From: Planctomyces sp. SH-PL62
GTDB taxonomy: Bacteria; Planctomycetota; Planctomycetia; Planctomycetales; Planctomycetaceae
Direction: 5' to 3'
NCBI GenBank assembly: GCA_945905295.1
Contig: CAMDPX010000035.1
Location: forward strand, 1-43,933
Length of the DNA: 43,933 bases
Position 1 is the first letter of the stretch. Each line of letters opens with the position of its first letter. Below are positions 42,696 to 43,933 of this stretch, one piece after another. The position numbers were made by a program, and so were the translations under genes. Under the pieces are notes generated by a model, which was given only the letters and a program-made list of their open reading frames with translations, was not told the origin of the DNA and ran no database searches.

Positions 42696-43163
42696 CTAAT
42701 TCTGCGACCAATTGTTGACGTCGTCGGCGGTGTCGTCTTGATGATCCGGTCCAGCCGACCAGATTGCCGGCTTGTCGATGTTCGATTGACGATTGCCCGA
42801 CGCCGGGTACTCGTATCGCAAGGGCTGCTTCCAAGCGTCGAGCGGAACCTTTTCCAAGTACGGTGGTCGCGGCTTCGCGGACTCAGCCGATTGCTCCGGG
42901 GTCATCAGCATCTGAATGATCGTCTCACCGTTGCCCGGGGGAAACTGCCCGTCATGGTCTTGGGCATACATCTTCATGGCGTTCTCGAAGCCGGCGATGC
43001 TGATGCGCGTCGCCTTCTGATTCGCCACTTCCTGCCGGCCGAGCAGGTTCGGCACCACCATCGCCGCGATCACACCCAGAATCGCGAGCACCAACAAGAC
43101 TTCAATCAATGTGAACCCGGAACGGGTGAAACGGCGGGGGGAGGAACGGCGAGCGGCGTGCAT
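42696..43163 (-). CDS. GspG-like major pseudopilin
   Basis: 155 residues. Prepilin motif R-S-G16-F17-T-L-I-E21-V-L-L, helix, then the G-family core with K-M-Y-A-Q-D near 65-70 and a C-terminal acidic loop D-D-T-A-D-D-V-N-N-W, the calcium-binding region of GspG. It is first of four pseudopilin genes in the order G-H-I-J, so probably the major subunit of a type II secretion pseudopilus. ATG at 43163. Confidence 0.92.
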   Translation of the reverse strand: MHAARRSSPRRFTRSGFTLIEVLLVLAILGVIAAMVVPNLLGRQEVANQKATRISIAGFENAMKMYAQDHDGQFPPGNGETIIQMLMTPEQSAESAKPRPPYLEKVPLDAWKQPLRYEYPASGNRQSNIDKPAIWSAGPDHQDDTADDVNNWSQN

Positions 43164-43195
43164 GACATGTTTCCTTGAGGCGGGAATGATTTTGG

Positions 43196-43259
43196 TAGCC
43201 GCGTTTCGCCAGAACGCGGGTTCTCGGCGATTCGCCCGCGTTCTGGCGAATCGCGGCTA
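43196..43259. repeat. Palindrome between the pseudopilin operon and the GNAT gene
   Basis: Left arm 43196-43220 and right arm 43235-43259 are reverse complements except for one base, with a 14-bp loop. It sits in the upstream region of gspG and downstream of the acetyltransferase, where it could terminate the latter. No other copy in the window. Confidence 0.88.
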
Positions 43260-43362
43260 TTCAGGTAATCGGGCATCAGCGTACTCAAACGCTCGACCGC
43301 TGAATATGCCCCACTCCATTTTTTGACAGTCACGTCCACCCCACTTCGACCGCCGCGGCAAA

Positions 43363-43788
43363 TCACAAATCGCGAGTTTGCAGGAAGAGCGCTTTCTTCT
43401 CGCCCGGCAGCGTGAAATCGAAGCCGCACCGCTGAAAAAACTCGTCGTTGGATGTGATCGCCATGACCTCCAGCACATGGCGTTCTTGGGCACGTTCGAC
43501 GCAGCGCTGAACCAACCCTCGACCAACACCACAACCGCGAAAATCGGAAGCCACGGCGAGGCTGCGAATCTCGCTCATCTTCGGCGAATAAATCTCCAAC
43601 GCCGCGAACCCGACGATACGGCCAGCCGACTCGGCGACGAAACCGTGCTCGACCAAATCTTCCAATTCCTTGGTCGTGCGCGGCAGCAGTTTCCCGGCCG
43701 CGACAAACGGCTCGATGAACGTCGCGATCGCCGAGAGATCGCTGGACTGGACGGAACGAATCGTGACGGAAGCACTCGTGTTCGACAT
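43363..43788 (-). CDS. GNAT N-acetyltransferase, short ArgA-like
   Basis: 141 residues. Acetyl-CoA-binding block R-G-C-G-V-G-R-G-L near 84-92, preceded by E-I-R-S-L-A-V. Segments I-E-P-F-V-A-A-G-K-L-L-P-R near 25-37 and F-F-Q-R-C-G-F near 115-121 are typical of the GNAT domain of N-acetylglutamate synthase, so stand-alone NAGS activity in arginine synthesis is the best guess. The amino acid kinase domain of classic ArgA is absent. ATG at 43788. Confidence 0.82.
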   Translation of the reverse strand: MSNTSASVTIRSVQSSDLSAIATFIEPFVAAGKLLPRTTKELEDLVEHGFVAESAGRIVGFAALEIYSPKMSEIRSLAVASDFRGCGVGRGLVQRCVERAQERHVLEVMAITSNDEFFQRCGFDFTLPGEKKALFLQTRDL

Positions 43789-43851
43789 GGATCTCTCACC
43801 GCAGGAGTTCGTGACGGCGGAACTATAGCCGGCGCGGCCACACGTAAAACA

Positions 43852-43933
43852 GGCGAGCGGGGCGGCGTCAGCCCCCCGGTCTGGCGGCGAATGTATCGGT
43901 GACTGGCGAATGCACCGGGGGGCTGACGCCGCC
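43852..43933. repeat. Palindromic repeat, family 1, copy D (cut by the right edge)
   Basis: Left arm 43852-43880; right arm from 43914, truncated at 43933 after 20 bp, with a 33-bp loop. The arms equal copy C and the loop end TGGCGAATGC resembles copy B's loop end GCGAATGC. Confidence 0.88.

Overview
The window looks like a piece of a Planctomycetota chromosome (order Planctomycetales or a near relative). The DNA is GC-rich. It carries lineage-typical families: a DUF1501 Tat-exported protein, a PVC-type membrane-bound dehydrogenase/cytochrome c gene, a DUF1080 secreted protein, FHA-domain proteins, a kinase of the STAND/WD40-linked type, an ECF sigma/anti-sigma pair and a pseudopilin cluster. 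Species cannot be named from the sequence alone.

Layout. 1-3.1 kb: an IS66-type TnpA fragment running off the left edge, a DUF4145/HEPN-like gene, DUF1579 and DUF1501 genes. 3.2-10.9 kb: a zinc-ribbon protein, then a compact plus-strand metabolic block: a TsaC/Sua5-like domain fused to a YwlE-like arginine/tyrosine phosphatase, rpiB, gcvH, gcvPA, gcvPB and a lipoate ligase/octanoyltransferase. This block joins the P- and H-proteins of the glycine cleavage system to an enzyme able to lipoylate the H-protein; no gcvT is present here. 11-21.3 kb: regulation and signalling: an FHA protein, a small conserved protein, an ECF sigma factor with ZAS anti-sigma and a large secreted protein, an Arg-rich small protein, a TerB-like protein, an FHA-GAF-SpoIIE phosphatase, a uronate isomerase-like enzyme and a decayed Ser/Thr kinase. 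21.5-31.1 kb: thioredoxin, a long coiled-coil protein, two transporters (APC, SSS), gamma-glutamyltransferase and serC. 31.1-36.8 kb: a two-gene ABC exporter, a multiply broken PVC dehydrogenase gene, and a three-gene DUF4365 cluster with two tiny HicA-sized proteins. 36.8-43.9 kb: a DUF1080 protein, an Asn/Pro-rich TPR lipoprotein, a GspG-H-I-J pseudopilin operon on the minus strand, and an ArgA-like GNAT acetyltransferase.

The most distinctive structural theme is the number of long near-perfect palindromes (arms of about 24-32 bp, loops of about 8-33 bp) between genes. They belong to several unrelated sequence families. One family occurs four times. Its copy at 41445-41522 lies inside a gene, adding exactly 26 in-frame codons to the leader of a GspJ-like pseudopilin. 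Two other palindromes overlap the stop codon of the preceding gene.

Other notable points are the fused TsaC-phosphatase whose active-site loop carries the Thr typical of arginine phosphatases, the translationally coupled DUF4365 cluster as a candidate undescribed defence or toxin module, and two genes (kinase, PVC dehydrogenase) caught in decay.
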